Shown one piece after another: positions 39,901 through 49,001 of a stretch of DNA of 64,000 nucleotides; within the stretch, counting starts at the first letter, position 1; every line of letters begins with the position of its first letter. The stretch is from Bacillus cereus G9842. Its GTDB lineage: Bacteria; Bacillota; Bacilli; Bacillales; Bacillaceae_G. Made by a program: the position numbers and the translations under genes. The stretch spans positions 3,944,001 through 4,008,000 of the forward strand of contig NC_011772.1 of the NCBI RefSeq assembly GCF_000021305.1. Reading direction: 5' to 3'. The notes under the pieces were generated by a model. It was not told the origin of the DNA. It did no database searches and was given only the letters and a program-made list of their open reading frames with translations.

Positions 39901-39915
39901 CAAATTTGACTATAA
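39894..39915. promoter_or_regulatory. 22-bp perfect palindromic operator
   Basis: The half-site is TTATAGTCAAA, followed by its exact complement. It covers the -10 of the MFS promoter, so a dimeric repressor bound here would block transcription. Candidate proteins are the PadR-like regulator downstream or an unlinked TetR/MarR protein. Confidence 0.75.
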
Positions 39916-40038
39916 TATTCTTTATGGCATATCAGTGCACTTATGGAAAAGAAATTAAAATCACCTATACATTTAAATTTTTTATCCACTGCACTCAAAA
40001 CTTAATATAGTTTACTTATTTCTAAAGGAGGGTTATAT

Positions 40039-41580
40039 TTGGAAACTCAACCATTAAAAAAAGACGCCAACAAGACAAAATTTGTTGTTGCTGGTTTACT
40101 GCTTGGTATATTAATGGCCGCAATGGACAATACAATCGTTGCAACCGCAATGGCAACAATTGTTGGAGACTTAGGAGGATTTGATAAGTTTGTTTGGGTC
40201 ACATCAGCTTATATGGTAGCAACAATGGCAGGGATGCCTATCTTCGGGAAACTTTCTGATATGTACGGGCGGAAACGTTTTTATATTGGTGGCCTCATTC
40301 TTTTCTTATTCGGTTCTGCGCTCTGCGGAACAGCTTCAAGTATTGAGCAATTAAGTATTTATAGAGCTATTCAAGGTATCGGTGGTGGTGCCCTTATGCC
40401 TATCGCCTTCACAATTATGTACGATATCTTCCCACCAGAAAAACGTGGGAAGATGACAGGACTATTCGGTGCTGTTTTCGGGACCTCTAGTGTATTCGGT
40501 CCTTTATTAGGCGCTTATATTACAGACTATATAAGTTGGCATTGGGTCTTCTATATCAATATTCCATTAGGACTTATCTCCTTTTTCTTCATTACTAAAT
40601 ACTACAGTGAGTCTCTAGAATTTAGAAAACAAAAAATTGATTGGGCTGGTGCTATTACACTTGTCATAAGTATCGTTTGCTTAATGTTCGCATTAGAACT
40701 TGGTGGTAAGGAATATGCCTGGAATTCCACTGTAATTATTGGCTTATTTACAACAGTAGTTATTACGCTTATTATTTTCTTCTTTGTAGAACGAAAAGCA
40801 ACCGAGCCTATTATTTCGTTCCATCTATTTAAAAAACCTTTATTCGCAGCTAGTCAAGGAGTTGCCTTTTTCTATGGTGCCGCTTTTATTATCTGTACAG
40901 TTTATATTCCAATCTTCATTCAAGGCGTTCTTGGAGGTTCCGCCTCTAATGCCGGATTAATTTTAACACCAATGATGGTTGGTTCTGTAATTGGAAGTCA
41001 AACAGGAGGACAATTAGCTTCTCGAACAAGCTATCGTAACATTATGATGGTATCTGGCGTCTTCTTCGTTCTTGGTATTTATTTATTAAGTACTTTAACA
41101 ATGGATACACCTCGTTTACTCGTAACACTATTTATGATTCTCGCTGGGCTTGGTGTTGGCTTCTCATTCTCAGTATTAAGTATGTCTTCTATTCACAAAT
41201 TAGAAATGCGAGACCGTGGTTCGGCAACATCAACAAACTCATTCTTCCGATCACTCGGTATGACTCTTGGTGTAACGATTTTCGGTACAATTCAAAATCA
41301 TATTTTTACAGATAAACTAAACTCTGTGTTCCCCCCTGAACTAGCAAAATTAGCTCCAAAAGGTGGAGACACAAGTTTCTTATTATCGCCAGGCGCTACC
41401 GCAAAAATTCCTGCTGAAATATTAGCGGGTATTAAAGAAGCTCTCGCTACATCTATTGCGAACACATTCTTCTGGGCACTTATTCCGGCTGTACTAAGTA
41501 TTATTTGTATTTTACTTATGGGAAATGAACGCCTCTTTACAGGCCCTAAAAAGAAAGAAAAACAAAAGCAAGTCAGTTAA
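40039..41580 (+). CDS. MFS multidrug exporter, DHA2 (14-TMS) family
   Basis: A 513-residue proton-driven exporter with 14 predicted membrane helices. Motif A is GKLSDMYGRKRFYIGG, motif C the GxxxGPxxGG-like SSVFGPLLGAYI, and a D-N pair in MAAMDNTIVATAM at the first helix is typical of EmrB/DHA2 drug pumps. TTG 40039 has GGAGGG six bases upstream. B. subtilis has an MFS gene (ykuC) in the same region. The following PadR gene and the promoter palindrome suggest drug-responsive control. Confidence 0.85.
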   Translation: METQPLKKDANKTKFVVAGLLLGILMAAMDNTIVATAMATIVGDLGGFDKFVWVTSAYMVATMAGMPIFGKLSDMYGRKRFYIGGLILFLFGSALCGTASSIEQLSIYRAIQGIGGGALMPIAFTIMYDIFPPEKRGKMTGLFGAVFGTSSVFGPLLGAYITDYISWHWVFYINIPLGLISFFFITKYYSESLEFRKQKIDWAGAITLVISIVCLMFALELGGKEYAWNSTVIIGLFTTVVITLIIFFFVERKATEPIISFHLFKKPLFAASQGVAFFYGAAFIICTVYIPIFIQGVLGGSASNAGLILTPMMVGSVIGSQTGGQLASRTSYRNIMMVSGVFFVLGIYLLSTLTMDTPRLLVTLFMILAGLGVGFSFSVLSMSSIHKLEMRDRGSATSTNSFFRSLGMTLGVTIFGTIQNHIFTDKLNSVFPPELAKLAPKGGDTSFLLSPGATAKIPAEILAGIKEALATSIANTFFWALIPAVLSIICILLMGNERLFTGPKKKEKQKQVS

Positions 41581-41591
41581 TATAAAAAAGA

Positions 41592-41630
41592 AGCGGCATA
41601 TCCCTTTATGAAAAAGGATATGCCGTTTAT
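41592..41630 (+). terminator. MFS gene terminator
   Basis: A 10-bp stem CGGCATATCC / GGATATGCCG followed by TTTATAAT. Confidence 0.75.
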
Positions 41631-41637
41631 AATATGT

Positions 41638-41794
41638 ATAAAGTTAATCTTTAATCAGTGGCGGTTTTGTTCATCCCCCACTGATTATTAATTGAACCAA
41701 TCGGGCTTTTACGGACAGCCCGCCCCCCACCTAACTTCTTTGGTTCCGCTGAATTTTTGGATGGGTGTCTTACTGCCCGTTAATGCCGGATAAA
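41638..41794. repeat. bcr1-type repeat of the B. cereus group
   Basis: A 157-bp intergenic element with ATAAA at both ends (TTTAT on the other strand), the ends and length described for bcr1. It contains several inverted blocks (CCCACTGATTA, GGGCTTTTACGG, GCCCGCC). It lies between the MFS gene terminator and the PadR gene. Part of the sequence recurs at 27762-27864. Confidence 0.7.
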
Positions 41795-41821
41795 GTTTTT
41801 ATATACAGGAGTTGAGACAGC

Positions 41822-42379
41822 ATGAGCATGAAATTAGTCATTCTCGGCTTGCTACTCGAAGGAGATAAACATCCATATGAAGTGCAGCATATTATGAAAG
41901 AACGACAAATGGATTGTTACATTAAATATGCTAAAGGATCACTTTATTACGCCTTCGAGCAATTAGAAAAGCAAGGCGCAATTCATATTACAAATGTAAT
42001 TAGAGACACAAATCGACCTGACAAAACGATTTTTCATATAACAGAAGAAGGCAAAAAACTATTCCACACTTTACTATTAAAACAATTCGAAGCAAAAAAC
42101 CAAATATATAAACCTATTTATTCAGCCTTATCTTTCGCTCACTTTAGCAATGATCACGAATTAGTTCCTATTTTAGAAAAAAAGAAAAACGATACTCTTC
42201 AATATTTATATACTATGCAAACGATATATGATTGTAATAAAGGAAAAGTTCCACGTGCACAACTATATATTTTACAAAGTGTAATTGAGCATATTACAGT
42301 TGAACTACAATGGCTAAACACCCTCCTTAAAGATGCTATAGCAGGCCGGCTTTCAGAAGTTGCTATAGATGAAAATTGA
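41822..42379 (+). CDS. PadR family transcriptional regulator
   Basis: A 185-residue PadR-type repressor with a winged helix in about the first 90 residues (MKLVILGLLLEGDKHPYEVQ, then YAKGSLYYAFEQLEKQGAIH) and a C-terminal helical Vir_act_alpha-like dimer domain. PadR proteins often sense phenolics or drugs and control adjacent exporters; the MFS gene upstream fits. The ATG follows GGAG at ten bases. Its operator is not proven; the upstream palindrome is one candidate. Confidence 0.85.
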   Translation: MSMKLVILGLLLEGDKHPYEVQHIMKERQMDCYIKYAKGSLYYAFEQLEKQGAIHITNVIRDTNRPDKTIFHITEEGKKLFHTLLLKQFEAKNQIYKPIYSALSFAHFSNDHELVPILEKKKNDTLQYLYTMQTIYDCNKGKVPRAQLYILQSVIEHITVELQWLNTLLKDAIAGRLSEVAIDEN

Positions 42380-42422
42380 GCTATGAAAGAAGACATCCCT
42401 ACTTCTTTCATAGCTCAATTTC
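42373..42422 (+). terminator. padR terminator overlapping the stop codon
   Basis: A 20-bp stem (42373-42392 with 42402-42421) that includes the TGA stop and ends in a T-rich stretch. Confidence 0.8.
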
Positions 42423-42516
42423 TCTTTTTATAATGTAATATTATTAGTTACTTCAGAATGTAAAAGTCAGAATAATAAGAAATAAAAACTTTGGAATTTT
42501 CTTATTTTAAAACAGT

Positions 42517-42546
42517 AGACAAAATTCCAAAAATTGTGTTAGAATT
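42517..42546 (+). promoter_or_regulatory. Probable promoter of metE and its riboswitch
   Basis: TAGACA (42517-42522), an 18-base spacer, and TAGAAT (42541-42546). The transcript would start near 42553, about 340 bases before metE. Confidence 0.5.
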
Positions 42547-42590
42547 TGTTTCAATATCATATCGCTTGTTAAATTCCTTTCAAAAGGAAA

Positions 42591-42756
42591 ATAGGTACAC
42601 GAAAGTTTCGTTTCGTGTTTAAAAGGGAAGCTTGGTGAAACTCCAACACGGTCCCGCCACTGTAAATGCTGAGATTTCTTTTTAGTGCCACTGTGAAAAC
42701 GGGAAGGTGAAAGAAATTATATGAAGCATAAGTCAGGAGACCTGCCTGTTTTAACA
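42591..42756 (+). promoter_or_regulatory. Cobalamin (B12) riboswitch upstream of metE
   Basis: The conserved blocks are in order: AATAGGTACACGAAAG, AAGGGAAGCTTGGTGAAACT, CAACACGGTCCCGCCACTGT, CACTG, CGGGAAGG and the B12 box AGTCAGGAGACCTGCC near 42732. This is a full adenosylcobalamin-type aptamer. Because it precedes the B12-independent methionine synthase, B12 should switch metE off. The bases between 42757 and 42890 hold several inverted repeats (AACAAAAAG / CTTTTTGTT) that may be the expression platform. Confidence 0.92.
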
Positions 42757-42891
42757 ACACTGATAGATTCACGGATGATGATGAGGTGTTAAAACAAAAA
42801 GGAAGGCTTATTTTCTATGTCTTTGTACTTTTTGTTATAGGTATTTCCTAGTAAACGGAAATGCTTACTTTCAATTAGGGAGGAATTTAAA

Positions 42892-45180
42892 ATGGCAATT
42901 CAAACAAGTAACTTAGGTTATCCACGTATCGGACTACAACGAGAGTGGAAAAAAACATTGGAAGCTTTTTGGTCCAATAAAATCGATGAAGAACAATTTT
43001 TAACAACAATGAAAGAAATTCGCCTTCAACACGTAAAAGTACAGCAAGAAAAAGGGATTGAACTCATTCCAATTGGCGACTTTACATATTATGATCACGT
43101 TTTGGATACTGCTTATATGCTAGGATTTATCCCATCACGTTTTTCTGAGTTTACATCTTACCTTGATGTATATTTCGCAATGGCGCGTGGCTCTAAAGAT
43201 CACGTAGCTTCTGAAATGACAAAATGGTTTAACACAAACTATCATTATATCGTTCCTGAATATGAAGAGGGATTACAAATCTCTTTAAAAGATAATCGTC
43301 CACTTCGCTTATACGAAGAGGCAAAACAAGAATTAGGAGTAGATGGAAAACCTGTTATTTTAGGACCATATACTTTCTTAAAATTAGCTAAAGGTTATAC
43401 ACAAGAACAATTCGCTACGATTTTAAAACAATTAGTTGCACCATACGTACAACTGCTTTCAGAACTACATGCAGCTGGTGCACAAGTCATTCAAGTTGAT
43501 GAACCGATTTTCGCTTCTTTAACGAAAGAAGAAGTTCAACAAGCAAAAGAAATTTATGAAGCTATTCGTAAAGAAGTTCCAAATGCGAACCTTCTTTTAC
43601 AAACATATTTTGATAGTGTAGAAGAAAACTATGAAGAAATTATTACATTCCCTGTATCCGGTATTGGATTAGATTTCGTTCATGGTAAAGAAGGTAATCT
43701 ACATGCTATTTCAAAATATGGATTCCCAGCTGATAAAACTTTAGCTGTCGGTTGTATAGATGGCCGTAACATTTGGAGAGCTGACCTTGATGAAGTTCTT
43801 ACGTTATTTACAACGCTACAAAAACAAGTCCAAACGAAAGACTTCATTGTTCAGCCTTCTTGTAGCTTATTGCATACACCAATCGATAAAACAGAAGAAA
43901 CTCACTTATCGACTGAGCTATTTGATGCGTTAGCATTTGCAAATCAAAAATTAGAAGAGTTAGTTCTTATTCATTCTGCTCTCACTAAAGGTACAGAAAG
44001 TATTAGTAATGAGCTGGAAACATATCGAAATGTACATCATACAATTCGTTCATCTGCTGTACGTAACCGTGAAGATGTCAAAGCAGCACGAACAGCACTA
44101 AAAGAAGAAGATTTTTCACGTCCTCTTCCATTTGAAAAGCGATACGAATTACAACAAGTTGCCCTAGAGTTACCATTGTTACCAACAACAACTATCGGTA
44201 GCTTCCCGCAAACAACTGAAGTTCGTCAAACGCGAAAAGAATGGCGTAACGGTGTTATTTCAAATGAACAATATGAAAAATTTATTGAAAAAGAGACAGA
44301 AAAATGGATTCGTTACCAAGAAGAAATTGGTCTTGATGTCCTTGTACATGGTGAGTTTGAAAGAACTGACATGGTCGAATATTTCGGTGAGCGTCTTGCT
44401 GGTTTCTCATTCACTAAAAACGGTTGGGTACAATCATACGGTTCCCGCTGCGTAAAACCACCTGTTATTTATGGTGATGTAGCCTTTATTAACGGAATGA
44501 CTATTAAGGAAACTGTTTATGCACAAAGCTTAACAGAGAAAGTTGTAAAAGGAATGTTAACTGGACCTGTTACAATTTTAAATTGGTCCTTCGTTCGAAA
44601 TGACATTCCAAGAAAAGAAGTTTCGTATCAAATTGCATTAGCTCTTCGTCACGAAATTGAACTACTTGAATCTTCCGGAATTCGAGTAATCCAAGTCGAT
44701 GAGCCAGCACTTCGTGAAGGAATGCCACTAAAAGAAAAAGATTGGGACGCTTATATTACATGGGCAGTTCAATCCTTCCTTTTAGCAACTTCTTCTGTAG
44801 CAAATGAAACACAAATTCATACTCATATGTGTTACAGTAACTTCGAAGATATTGTTGATGCGATTCGCGCATTAGATGCAGATGTGATTTCTATCGAAAC
44901 ATCAAGAAGTCACGGTGAATTTATTGATACATTAAAACATACAACATATGAAAAAGGCATCGGTCTAGGTGTATATGATATTCATAGCCCACGTGTACCG
45001 AGTAAAGATGAAATGTATAAAATCGTAGAACAATCTTTAGAAGTATGCGATCCTAAATATTTCTGGATTAATCCTGATTGTGGTTTAAAAACGAGAAGAA
45101 CAGAAGAAGTTATTCCAGCTTTAGAGCACATGGTGCAAGCAGCAAAAGATGCTCGCTCCCTGCTAAAAACAAACGCATAA
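42892..45180 (+). CDS. metE: Cobalamin-independent methionine synthase
   Basis: Transfers the methyl group from 5-methyltetrahydropteroyl-triglutamate to homocysteine. 762 residues: two barrel domains, the C-terminal one with the zinc ligands His645 and Cys647 ([11 protein letters not shown]) and Cys730 (NPDCGLKTR). The N-terminal [20 protein letters not shown] is typical. The ATG follows AGGGAGG. A B12 riboswitch in the leader controls it and a strong terminator follows. Confidence 0.97.
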   Translation: MAIQTSNLGYPRIGLQREWKKTLEAFWSNKIDEEQFLTTMKEIRLQHVKVQQEKGIELIPIGDFTYYDHVLDTAYMLGFIPSRFSEFTSYLDVYFAMARGSKDHVASEMTKWFNTNYHYIVPEYEEGLQISLKDNRPLRLYEEAKQELGVDGKPVILGPYTFLKLAKGYTQEQFATILKQLVAPYVQLLSELHAAGAQVIQVDEPIFASLTKEEVQQAKEIYEAIRKEVPNANLLLQTYFDSVEENYEEIITFPVSGIGLDFVHGKEGNLHAISKYGFPADKTLAVGCIDGRNIWRADLDEVLTLFTTLQKQVQTKDFIVQPSCSLLHTPIDKTEETHLSTELFDALAFANQKLEELVLIHSALTKGTESISNELETYRNVHHTIRSSAVRNREDVKAARTALKEEDFSRPLPFEKRYELQQVALELPLLPTTTIGSFPQTTEVRQTRKEWRNGVISNEQYEKFIEKETEKWIRYQEEIGLDVLVHGEFERTDMVEYFGERLAGFSFTKNGWVQSYGSRCVKPPVIYGDVAFINGMTIKETVYAQSLTEKVVKGMLTGPVTILNWSFVRNDIPRKEVSYQIALALRHEIELLESSGIRVIQVDEPALREGMPLKEKDWDAYITWAVQSFLLATSSVANETQIHTHMCYSNFEDIVDAIRALDADVISIETSRSHGEFIDTLKHTTYEKGIGLGVYDIHSPRVPSKDEMYKIVEQSLEVCDPKYFWINPDCGLKTRRTEEVIPALEHMVQAAKDARSLLKTNA

Positions 45181-45183
45181 CGA

Positions 45184-45222
45184 AAATGGGTTATCCTTAT
45201 TGAGGATAACCCATTTTTTATT
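45184..45222. terminator. Bidirectional terminator between metE and comJ
   Basis: A 14-bp stem AAAATGGGTTATCC / GGATAACCCATTTT, T-run on both strands' outer side. Confidence 0.9.
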
Positions 45223-45607
45223 CTTTACTTTCAAAAAAGAATTCGTATTGTATTTTATATAATTCATCATCCGTTGGCTCTTCAAGAGGAATTGCTTGTA
45301 AGACCACTGTATACTCACCATTTGGAATAGGTATTTGAAATTTATTTGAAAGAATACTCGTTATAACGATACTTTCATTTTCAACTGTAAAAGGAACCGT
45401 AATCGTTCTAATCACTTCTTCTTTTTCAATATGTTTCCCTGGGGTCACTTTCACTTCACAAGTATAATCAGAAAGTGCTTCAAAAATAACAGTTCCCTCT
45501 GCCTCAGCATAACCTCTTTCAAAATCTTCATCCGTCCAGTCTACATAAGGCTGCTCACCGTCATAGTTCATCAACATTAATTGCGAATAAGAAATTGTTA
45601 ACTCCAT
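45218..45607 (-). CDS. comJ: Nuclease inhibitor ComJ (Nin)
   Basis: A 129-residue acidic protein that in B. subtilis inhibits the DNA-entry nuclease NucA. The opening MELTISYSQLMLMNYDGEQP and the pairing with nucA immediately upstream identify it. The ATG follows AAGGAG at 12 bases. It is co-transcribed with nucA with a 36-bp gap. The pair is part of the competence system; no comK gene is in this window. Confidence 0.88.
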   Translation of the reverse strand: MELTISYSQLMLMNYDGEQPYVDWTDEDFERGYAEAEGTVIFEALSDYTCEVKVTPGKHIEKEEVIRTITVPFTVENESIVITSILSNKFQIPIPNGEYTVVLQAIPLEEPTDDELYKIQYEFFFESKE

Positions 45608-45643
45608 AGTTCCCGTTCTCCTTCATTATGAAATGTACAACTA

Positions 45644-46078
45644 CTACTTCACTTCAAATTTCACACGCGTACCATCTGGATATTTATCTAACTTATTCCC
45701 TACCCAAGAGCCTGCTCCGCGGTTATCCGCCGGACTTATATATTCAATATGTGCTCCTTTTCCGCCTTCCTTGCACATCGCCATTGGCCATTCATCACGA
45801 TCATACCCTTTTTTTGAAGGATATGGTGCTAACGACAATTTCCTTCTATCTGCAGCACCACCACGATCGATTGTACAAACTTCTGAATGCCCTTCTTTTA
45901 TAGCATCCGTAATATGTTTTCCTGTCTCTGGATAACGTTCTTTCGGAAATTCTAACACTTGATCATACGTATTCGTTTTCTTTACACTTGTTTCCTCTGG
46001 CACAAGTACTTCATAAACTGCTACTAAAATAGACAGAATTGCGATAATTGAAATGATAATACCTTTTAATTGCTTCAT
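45644..46078 (-). CDS. nucA: Membrane-associated DNA-entry nuclease NucA
   Basis: A 144-residue nuclease: one N-terminal membrane anchor (about 5-24) and a NucA/NucB catalytic domain with [15 protein letters not shown] and [15 protein letters not shown]. It cuts incoming DNA at the cell surface during transformation. I start at ATG 46078, four bases after GGAGGT; the ATG four codons earlier overlaps that site. Paired with its inhibitor comJ. Confidence 0.93.
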   Translation of the reverse strand: MKQLKGIIISIIAILSILVAVYEVLVPEETSVKKTNTYDQVLEFPKERYPETGKHITDAIKEGHSEVCTIDRGGAADRRKLSLAPYPSKKGYDRDEWPMAMCKEGGKGAHIEYISPADNRGAGSWVGNKLDKYPDGTRVKFEVK

Positions 46079-46306
46079 GTATACCTCCATGTTTCTACCA
46101 GTTTCTTTTTTCCTCCGTTATTATAACAAACTTCTCCTGTATATGTTTTCAGACATTATTTTAGTTATTCCTTGCCATTCCGCCAAAAACTTTCATTTTT
46201 TCACTAATGCTGTAGAAAACTAATAGCCTTCCGACATTCTTTTTCAAAGGAAGTCCTCATAAAAGATTGAAATGATATATACGATACTTTTTGGGGAGGA
46301 AATATC

Positions 46307-47056
46307 ATGGAAGCTACCTATAAAACGAAAGATGTCACGAATAAAACAGGCATCCCAAAACATATAGTCCGCAAATATAGTCAACTGTTAGAGGAACATG
46401 GCTATATGATTTCTAAAACAGCTGATGCTCGTATTTATAAACTTGATGATTTAAAACTATTGAAATCTATACATGAAAGAGCTGCTACATTACAAGAAGA
46501 TATTTCAGAAACGATACCGATTATTTTAAAAGAAAAAGAGGCCCCACCTGTACCAGTTATACAAGATAAGCAAGAGATACAACCGAAAGAAAAGGAAGAT
46601 GGACGTAACTTTGAGGAATTCATGTTGAAACTTGAAATGCTAGCTCAATTAAATGAAGCAATTATTCATCAAAATTCTACTCTAATTACACAAAATCGTT
46701 TAAAGGATGAGAAACTAGATGAATTGATGCAACAAGTTTATGTAAAAGAAGGCTCTCAAGAAAAAATGCTTCAAGAGTTAGTCGAGCACGCCGCTCGAAC
46801 AGATGCATTACAAAAAGAAAAGATGGACTTATTAATGAATCATATGTATAAACGAGAATCCAAACAGGAAGAAAAAATGAATAAACTTGTTAGTCAAATT
46901 TATAACAAGGACAGTAATCGTGATGCACAGCTTATGCAAGTTATTCGAGAAATTCAAGAAACAAAAAGAATGGTTGCTGCCTCAAAAGAGCAAAGTGTCT
47001 TTCAAACATTTAAAAGTTTATTTAGCCGAGCAAAACAAGAAAAAACAAATGAATAA
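46307..47056 (+). CDS. MerR-like HTH protein with 18-residue helical repeats (DUF3967-like)
   Basis: A 249-residue protein: a MerR-like winged helix at about 1-60 (TKDVTNKTGIPKHIVRKYSQ), an acidic, Pro-rich linker, and a long helical domain from about 105. Residues 140-211 are four exact repeats of 18 residues (starts L140, L158, L176, L194), with the pattern L(M/V)xxxYxKExxxQxxKMxx; partial copies flank them. The C-terminus FQTFKSLFSRAK resembles DUF3967 proteins of the cereus group. It could be a DNA-bound scaffold in the style of RacA. The ATG follows GGGGAGGA. Function unknown. Confidence 0.7.
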   Translation: MEATYKTKDVTNKTGIPKHIVRKYSQLLEEHGYMISKTADARIYKLDDLKLLKSIHERAATLQEDISETIPIILKEKEAPPVPVIQDKQEIQPKEKEDGRNFEEFMLKLEMLAQLNEAIIHQNSTLITQNRLKDEKLDELMQQVYVKEGSQEKMLQELVEHAARTDALQKEKMDLLMNHMYKRESKQEEKMNKLVSQIYNKDSNRDAQLMQVIREIQETKRMVAASKEQSVFQTFKSLFSRAKQEKTNE

Positions 47057-47061
47057 GCAAT

Positions 47062-47094
47062 ATAAAATAAAAAGTTACCTTCCATCGGTAACTT
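47062..47094. terminator. Bidirectional terminator before the kinase gene
   Basis: An 11-bp stem AAAAGTTACC / GGTAACTTTT with T/A runs, between convergent genes. Confidence 0.8.
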
Positions 47095-48369
47095 TTATTC
47101 CTTATTTTGTACAGCTGGTAATATAATAATTGCTTCAGTGCCTTTTCCACTTTCACTCTTATATTCCAATGTACCATTATGCGCTTGTAAAATACTAAAT
47201 GTTACCATAAGCCCTAATCCTGTCCCTTTTTCTTTTAAAGAATAATATGGTTGCCCCAGCCTTGCTAACTGTTCTTTCGTCATACCAACACCACTATCTT
47301 TAACTCTTATTATGATTGTTTCGTCTTTTTGAATGGCTGTTACTTTTAAATATCCTTTATTTCCTTGAATTGCTTCAATACCATTTTTAACAACATTCAT
47401 AATAGCTTGCTTCAACTTTGTCTTATCACCAATCGTATAAAGACTTTCTGAAATTTCAACTTGTAAATATACACCTTGCATCGCTGCAAATGACGACATG
47501 AGAGTGGTCATTTCTATTAATTGGGCTGATAAACAAATGTGTTCTTTTTTCTCAATTTGCGGCCTTGCTAAATTCAAGTAATCTGAAATAATTTGTTCCG
47601 CCCGATCCAATTCAGCTAATACGAGGCGCATATAATCCTTATTCTTCACATCTTCCGTACTTTCTAACAATTGGATAAATCCACGAACAACAGTAAGTGG
47701 ATTTCGAACTTCATGTGCCACACTTGCTGCTAACTCACTTACAATATTAAGCTTTTCTGATTTTTGCATCTCTGTACGTAGCAATGCATTTTCGTTTAAA
47801 TATTCAGTTAAATACACCTGAAATACCATTGTCATGACCATGATAAGCGAGGCAAATATAAATCCGCTATATATTTGCGAAATATACGGTGTAAATCCTG
47901 TTTCCAAAAGAACATTAATCATGCCTAATACTAAAGAAACAAGCACATAAAATGATGAAATCATAAATGCTAAAATTAATTTCTTATCCCTTGAAAAAAG
48001 AGACCATTTCTTTGATAAAAACAGCGGAACTATCAATAAAAATATTACTTCTAAAACTGGAAGAAAGCTCATTCCCTTTAGTAACCATTCATATGCAACA
48101 AAAATAACCGCTGGGATTAAACCAACAATCCCACCATATAAAAAACCACTGACAATTGGAATGGGGTGAAAGTTATACCCACACACATTGCCAAAACAAA
48201 TAGAGTATGTCATGGAGAGAACGAGCGTAACGCTAGATAAAAACATAATAAAGTAACGATTTGGCTTCGGAGGCATTTCTTGATAGCGATTTAAACGAAT
48301 CGCTTCATATAAAAATAGTGGCAAAATTATGATGGCAATTTGAATCAATAAATCACGGATAAGCTCCAT
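47095..48369 (-). CDS. KinB-like membrane sensor histidine kinase
   Basis: A 424-residue kinase: about six N-terminal membrane helices of the 5TMR-LYT type (1-190), a HisKA domain with phospho-acceptor His219 in LAASVAHEVRNPLTVVRGF, and an ATPase domain with N, G1 and G2 boxes (VVKNGIEAI, VKDSGVGM, KGTGLGLMV). Topology and length fit B. subtilis KinB, which feeds the Spo0F/Spo0A phosphorelay. There is no response regulator nearby, as for sporulation kinases. In B. subtilis kinA precedes patA at this point; here a KinB-like kinase sits there. Confidence 0.75.
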   Translation of the reverse strand: MELIRDLLIQIAIIILPLFLYEAIRLNRYQEMPPKPNRYFIMFLSSVTLVLSMTYSICFGNVCGYNFHPIPIVSGFLYGGIVGLIPAVIFVAYEWLLKGMSFLPVLEVIFLLIVPLFLSKKWSLFSRDKKLILAFMISSFYVLVSLVLGMINVLLETGFTPYISQIYSGFIFASLIMVMTMVFQVYLTEYLNENALLRTEMQKSEKLNIVSELAASVAHEVRNPLTVVRGFIQLLESTEDVKNKDYMRLVLAELDRAEQIISDYLNLARPQIEKKEHICLSAQLIEMTTLMSSFAAMQGVYLQVEISESLYTIGDKTKLKQAIMNVVKNGIEAIQGNKGYLKVTAIQKDETIIIRVKDSGVGMTKEQLARLGQPYYSLKEKGTGLGLMVTFSILQAHNGTLEYKSESGKGTEAIIILPAVQNKE

Positions 48370-48679
48370 AACCTCTCATCCCCTATATGTATTTTGATAT
48401 GATTATATCATTTTATAGGTGTATTTGTTTTAAAATTTTGATTTTTCTTAACATATTTGTTAATTCTTTGTTAACAACTCATCATAATTGTTACAGATTT
48501 TCGAAATGATTGTAAACCCTGTACCAAATTTCCTTCGTGCAGTATACAATGAATACGGATTACAAAGAAAATATAAAAATACTTTTTTAGACGGACAACT
48601 ATAGCAAAATACAGCATATAATCCATACTATCTATGTTTACAAATAAGTGATCATTACTTTAGTAGGAGGAAGATAAAT
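48370..48679. other. Intergenic region kinase-small gene
   Basis: A 310-bp divergent promoter region. ATTTTCGAAA at 48497-48506 matches 8 of 10 positions of the Spo0A box TTTGTCGAAA. Nothing else firm. Confidence 0.45.
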
Positions 48680-48880
48680 ATGGCGGGTACTACGCTTGTT
48701 TTAAAAGAAGAAAATTTGGTTGTTCTAGAAAATGTTGAAAAATCAGTATATGAAGAATTACAGCATAAAGCAGGAGATGAAAATTGCACATGTGCTGTAA
48801 ACGAATCAGTTGTTCACCTTGGCAAGGTATCCTCTGTACTCTGGAATGAAGATGAAATAGATTGGGAATACGGATATTAA
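48680..48880 (+). CDS. Conserved small acidic protein
   Basis: A 66-residue acidic protein (MAGTTLVLKEENLVVLENVE) with a CTC pair near residue 38 and an ending WNEDEIDWEYGY. The ATG follows AGTAGGAGGAAG, a strong site. No known family comes to mind. It lies alone between the kinase and patA. Confidence 0.65.
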   Translation: MAGTTLVLKEENLVVLENVEKSVYEELQHKAGDENCTCAVNESVVHLGKVSSVLWNEDEIDWEYGY

Positions 48881-49001
48881 AAAGTCGCTTATAGCGGCTT
48901 TTTTCTCTTTTCTCTCTCTTTCTAAATTACATATAAAAAGCGCGATCATAGAAAATATGATAAAATGAACTTAATTTTCAAACGGAAGAAAGGGAGATAC
49001 A

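Larger units (their letters stand above)
39636..40038. other. Intergenic region before the MFS exporter
   Basis: A 403-bp region holding the promoter and 22-bp palindrome of the MFS gene (listed separately). The remainder is AT-rich without a supported ORF or a strong hairpin. Confidence 0.6.

Noticed and set aside
46100..46260. ComK box upstream of nucA
   Set aside because: An AAAA/TTTT pair is present but with the wrong spacing, and no second pair at the proper distance was found.
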